Shown in pieces: positions 5,201 to 8,091 of a stretch of 8,091 bases of DNA. Each line of letters opens with the position of its first letter. Positions within the stretch are counted from its first letter, which is position 1. Both the position numbers and the translations under genes were made by a program. The DNA is from Bacteroidales bacterium (GTDB lineage: Bacteria; Bacteroidota; Bacteroidia; Bacteroidales; UBA932). The stretch is from the NCBI GenBank assembly GCA_017554135.1, contig JAFZIX010000186.1, forward strand, positions 1 through 8,091, given 5' to 3'. Under the pieces are notes generated by a model. It had not been told where the DNA came from. It saw only the letters and a program-made list of their open reading frames with translations, and searched no databases.

Positions 5201-7543
5201 CTATTCGAAATAATATTCTTCTTCTGATTGAACCTCGGCTTGGCCTTCCTCGGTGGTCTCTATATCCCCACCGGTGCAGTTAAGGTTGAAATTGACTGTC
5301 GCGGGAGCGATGAAACGGTCGGCCTCGCTGAAGAGCCCGTCCGCAAGGCACTTCTTCATCCAGATACCCCAGATGGGAAGGGCCATGTTGGAGCCGCTAC
5401 CCAAGGCCAGGGAATTGAAATGGATCTGGCGATCCTCGCCGCCTACCCAGACACCGCAGGTGATGCTGGGGGTGTAGCCGATGAACCAGCCGTCCGAGTT
5501 GTCGTTGGTGGTTCCGGTCTTGCCGGCAATCTCGCCCTTGAGCCCGTAGGCCGAACGCAGGCGCGCACCGGTGCCGTGATCCACCACGCCTTCCATCAGG
5601 TTCACCATCAGGTAGGCGGTATTCTCGCCGATGGCCTCCCGCTTGCGGTTGGTGAACTCGGAGAGCACGTTCCCCTGGCTGTCCTCGATGCGGGTGACAT
5701 ACATCGGAGTGATATAGACTCCGCGCGAAGGCAGGGAGTTGTAGGCCGCCACCATCTCGTGGATGGAAATGTCCGCGGCACCAACGCAGAGAGCGTACAC
5801 CTCGTCCAGATGGCTGTAGATGCCCATCTTCTGCATCATCTCCACCATAGCGTGCGGACCGAACTGCTTCATCAGGTAGGCGGATATGTTGTTCGATGAA
5901 TGCGTGAGGCCCCATTTCAGGGTCACCGTCTTGCCTATCCACTCATCCTTGTCGGTGGAGCGGGGGGTCCAGTCGGTGCCGTCACCGGCGATGAAGGACT
6001 GAGGGACGTTCATGACCTTGTCGCAGGGGGACATACCCTCCTGCATGGCAAGGGTGTAGAGGAAGGGCTTGATGGTGGAACCCACCTGGCGTTTGCCCTG
6101 GCCGACGTTGTCGTATTTGAAATAACGGTAGTTGGGGCCGCCGACATACACCTTCATGTGCCCGGTGACCGGCTCGATAGCCACCATTCCGCAGCGGAGT
6201 ATGCTCTTGTACCAGAGAATGGAATCGTTCGGGGTCATCACGGTGTCGATGTATCCCTTCTTGTTCCAGGCGAACACCCGCATCTTGACGGGCTTGTCGA
6301 ACTGACGGAGGATCTCCTCGTCCGGCACTCCAGCCTTGTGCTGCAGGCGGAAACGGTCGCTCCAGCGGCGAGCGTTGGACATCAGTCGGTCGCGTGTGGC
6401 CTTGTCCACATCCCCCGCGAAAGGAGCATTGCGCTTCCACTTGTTCTCCCGGTCGAACGCCTTCTGCAGATTGCTCCCCAGGTGCTCCTCCACCGCCCGC
6501 TCGGCATTCTGCTGCATGCGGTAGTTGATGGTGGTGTAGATGCGCAGGCCGTCCTTGTCGAGATTATACTTCTCTCCACCCGGCTTCTTGTTCTTGTTCA
6601 ACCAGCCGAAGAGTTCGTCATCCCTCCAGCGCAGGGAATCCGCGGTGTAATCCTCCGCGAACTGATACTTGCTGCGCTTGGGCTTCTCGGCGTTCATGTC
6701 CCGGCGGAGCATGTCCCTGAAATAAGGGGCGAGGCCGGCGTTGTGGTCCCGCACCTGATACACCAGGTTGATCGGAACCTGCTTTATGGAGTCCGCCTCT
6801 GCCTTGGAGATGTATTTGTTCCTGGCCATCTGGCCTATCACGAAGTTGCGGCGGCCGAGGGCGCGTTCGGGGTTGATGACGGGGTTGTATCGGGTGGGCT
6901 TGTTTACCATTCCCACCAGGGTTGCCGCCTCTTCCACGGTAAGTTCGGAAGGCAGTTTGTCGAAGAATGTTTCGGAGGCCGCGCGTATTCCATAGGCGCT
7001 GCTGCCGAAGAAGACGGAATTCAGGTACATCACCAGAATCTCATCCTTGGTATAATTGCGCTCCAGTTTAACTGCGGTGATCCACTCTTTCAACTTGATC
7101 CACACCATGCCTATCTTGCCCACGCCGTCTTTTCGGGGATAGAGCGTCTTGGCAAGTTGCTGGGTGATAGTGGAGCCGCCTCCCTGGCTGCTGTCCCTCA
7201 TCAGGATGGTCTTGACCGCGACGCGGATAAGGCCTTTGGTGTCTATGCCGGAATGCTTGCGGAAGCGTGCGTCTTCCGTGGCGATGGTGGCCGCCACCAA
7301 GTTGGGGGATAACTCGTCGTAGCTGACGAAAGTGCGGTTCTCGATATGGAAAGTAGTGAGCACCTCGCCGCCGTCCGCGATGATCTGCGTCGCCAGTTTG
7401 CTGTCCGGATGCTCAAGTTCCTCGAAAGAAGGAATCTTGGCAAACATCCACACGAGCAGCAGCAGGAAGATCAGCAGTGCGAACGGTGCGGTGACCAGAA
7501 TCCAGAACCACTTGATTATTTTTTTCTTCGTTTCGTCTTTCAT
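5201..7543 (-). CDS. mrcA: Class A penicillin-binding protein 1A (transglycosylase/transpeptidase)
   Basis: This is a 780-residue bifunctional peptidoglycan synthase. A basic N-terminus (KDETKKKIIKW) precedes one membrane anchor at about 12-35, leaving the rest in the periplasm. The glycosyltransferase family 51 domain (about 50-225) shows EDARFRKHSGID with catalytic Glu90, GGSTITQQLAK (122-132) and the KDEILVMYLN block (166-175). A linker of about 230 residues separates it from the transpeptidase domain (about 450-735). That domain has SxxK at Ser489-Lys492, SxN at Ser549-Asn551 and KTG at 675-677. All catalytic motifs are intact, so it should polymerise lipid II and crosslink stems, and be a beta-lactam target. 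The tail (759-780) is acidic. The linker, including KWKRNAPF and MTPNDSI, and the motif GPNYRYFKYD at the start of the transpeptidase domain are familiar from Bacteroidales PBP1A. The stop is one base from ddl; a -7 box lies 25 bases before the ATG. Confidence 0.96.
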   Translation of the reverse strand: MKDETKKKIIKWFWILVTAPFALLIFLLLLVWMFAKIPSFEELEHPDSKLATQIIADGGEVLTTFHIENRTFVSYDELSPNLVAATIATEDARFRKHSGIDTKGLIRVAVKTILMRDSSQGGGSTITQQLAKTLYPRKDGVGKIGMVWIKLKEWITAVKLERNYTKDEILVMYLNSVFFGSSAYGIRAASETFFDKLPSELTVEEAATLVGMVNKPTRYNPVINPERALGRRNFVIGQMARNKYISKAEADSIKQVPINLVYQVRDHNAGLAPYFRDMLRRDMNAEKPKRSKYQFAEDYTADSLRWRDDELFGWLNKNKKPGGEKYNLDKDGLRIYTTINYRMQQNAERAVEEHLGSNLQKAFDRENKWKRNAPFAGDVDKATRDRLMSNARRWSDRFRLQHKAGVPDEEILRQFDKPVKMRVFAWNKKGYIDTVMTPNDSILWYKSILRCGMVAIEPVTGHMKVYVGGPNYRYFKYDNVGQGKRQVGSTIKPFLYTLAMQEGMSPCDKVMNVPQSFIAGDGTDWTPRSTDKDEWIGKTVTLKWGLTHSSNNISAYLMKQFGPHAMVEMMQKMGIYSHLDEVYALCVGAADISIHEMVAAYNSLPSRGVYITPMYVTRIEDSQGNVLSEFTNRKREAIGENTAYLMVNLMEGVVDHGTGARLRSAYGLKGEIAGKTGTTNDNSDGWFIGYTPSITCGVWVGGEDRQIHFNSLALGSGSNMALPIWGIWMKKCLADGLFSEADRFIAPATVNFNLNCTGGDIETTEEGQAEVQSEEEYYFE

Positions 7544-7567
7544 TTTTTTAATCTACGATTAGAATTA

Positions 7568-7575
7568 CAAAGTTA
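7568..7575 (-). promoter_or_regulatory. -7 box of the PBP-ddl operon promoter
   Basis: TAACTTTG on the minus strand matches TAnnTTTG exactly. The expected transcript start near 7564 would give a leader of about 20 bases to the ATG at 7543. No TTTG occurs at 19-21 bases upstream (the nearest is 14 bases away), so the -33 element is weak or absent. Confidence 0.5.
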
Positions 7576-7594
7576 ATTTTTTTTGACGACAAAT

Positions 7595-7626
7595 TTTGAA
7601 AATTAGCGAGTTTGTGTTTTACTTTG
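7595..7626 (+). promoter_or_regulatory. Candidate topA promoter
   Basis: TTTG (7595-7598), 20 bases, then TTACTTTG (7619-7626) fit the Bacteroides pattern with one mismatch in the -7 box. The predicted start near 7630 leaves about 14 bases before the topA ATG. It sits back to back with the PBP promoter in the same 100-base gap. Confidence 0.45.
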
Positions 7627-7643
7627 CAGAAAATTTGAAAGTT

Positions 7644-8091
7644 ATGGAGGGTAATTTAGTCATAGTCGAGTCGCCTACCAAAGCCCGGACAATCCAGAAA
7701 TTTCTGGGTCAGGGTTTCACGGTAAAAGCCAGCGAAGGACACATCAGGGACCTGCAGGAAAAGCAACTCAGCATAGATATCGAAGGAGGGTTCACCCCGG
7801 AATATGTCATCCCCGCAGGGAAGAAGAAGGTCGTGGAGGAACTCAGCAGGCTTGCCGCCAAGGCCGACATGGTCTGGCTGGCTTCCGATGAAGACCGCGA
7901 GGGAGAGGCTATCTCCTGGCACCTGATGGAAACTCTCGGCCTGGATAAGGCCCGCACCCGCCGCATCGCATTCCACGAAATCACCAGGGACGCCATACTC
8001 CGCGCGATAGGCAATCCCCGCGAAGTGGATATGAACCTCGTGAATGCCCAGCAGGCCCGCCGCGTGCTGGACCGCCTGGTGGGATTCGAAC
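7644..8091 (+). CDS. topA: DNA topoisomerase I, N-terminal part (3' end outside window)
   Basis: The frame starts MEGNLVIVESPTKA and stays open to the window edge, giving 149 codons. It covers the Toprim domain of type IA topoisomerase: Glu9 in VESPTKA, SEGHIRDL (30-37) and the metal-binding DEDRE cluster (Asp82, Asp84, Glu86) within LASDEDREGEAISWHL. These are followed by FHEITRDAI (110-118) and the start of domain IV with NAQQARRVLDRLVGFE (134-149). The enzyme relaxes negative supercoils by single-strand passage through a tyrosine linked to DNA; that tyrosine lies beyond the window. The start is the first ATG in frame, at the expected distance before VESPTKA. It is transcribed divergently from the PBP gene. 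Confidence 0.97.
   Translation, partial: MEGNLVIVESPTKARTIQKFLGQGFTVKASEGHIRDLQEKQLSIDIEGGFTPEYVIPAGKKKVVEELSRLAAKADMVWLASDEDREGEAISWHLMETLGLDKARTRRIAFHEITRDAILRAIGNPREVDMNLVNAQQARRVLDRLVGFE

Noticed and set aside
4438..5283. 281-codon open frame on the + strand, antisense to ddl
   Set aside because: It mirrors the ddl coding sequence and crosses into the PBP 3' end. Its low-complexity Gly/Val/His-rich peptide has no motifs.
5900..7312. 470-codon open frame on the + strand, antisense to the PBP gene
   Set aside because: The opposite strand encodes a PBP with all catalytic motifs. This frame is a shadow of GC-rich codons and shows no recognisable domain.
7549..7561. Small inverted repeat TAATC-TAC-GATTA just before the PBP start codon
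   Set aside because: Only 5-bp arms in AT-rich DNA; too likely by chance to call a regulatory element.

Overview
This window reads as chromosomal DNA of a Bacteroidota bacterium, most likely Bacteroidales. Four things point there. The penicillin-binding protein 1A and U32 proteins have Bacteroidales-like architecture. Start codons lack Shine-Dalgarno sequences. Several promoter candidates fit the Bacteroides consensus (TTTG, about 19-21 bases, TAnnTTTG). Gene spacing is very tight. The housekeeping genes are fairly GC-rich (65% by hand count over 6301-6360). The genus cannot be fixed from this sequence alone.

Layout, left to right. On the + strand, the 3' end of a TPR-repeat gene (2-364) is followed after 2 bases by a U32-family gene (367-2139), probably an RNA hydroxylase of the RlhA/TrhP type. 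Its 3' end runs 23 bases into a convergent, lower-GC toxin-antitoxin pair on the - strand: an AbrB/MazE-fold antitoxin (2509-2775) and a PIN-domain toxin (2117-2512), joined by an ATGA overlap. The pair has its own consensus promoter and two inverted repeats that look like autoregulatory operators. Upstream on the same strand is a predicted lipoprotein of unknown function (2843-4009). Next comes a 173-base gap with two adjacent hairpins and a probable terminator.

The right half is a cell-wall unit on the - strand. A bifunctional class A penicillin-binding protein (5201-7543) is followed after one base by D-alanine--D-alanine ligase (4183-5199). Ddl makes the D-Ala-D-Ala dipeptide of the peptidoglycan precursor, and the PBP polymerises and crosslinks that precursor, so the pair joins synthesis and use of the same peptide stem. 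A 100-base divergent promoter region separates it from topA (7644 to the window end, + strand), the start of DNA topoisomerase I.

I found no rRNA, tRNA, CRISPR array, insertion sequence or phage gene. The parts that ordinary housekeeping content explains least are the toxin-antitoxin cassette with its control region, its fusion into the end of the U32 gene, the structured leader at 4046-4110 and the uncharacterised lipoprotein.
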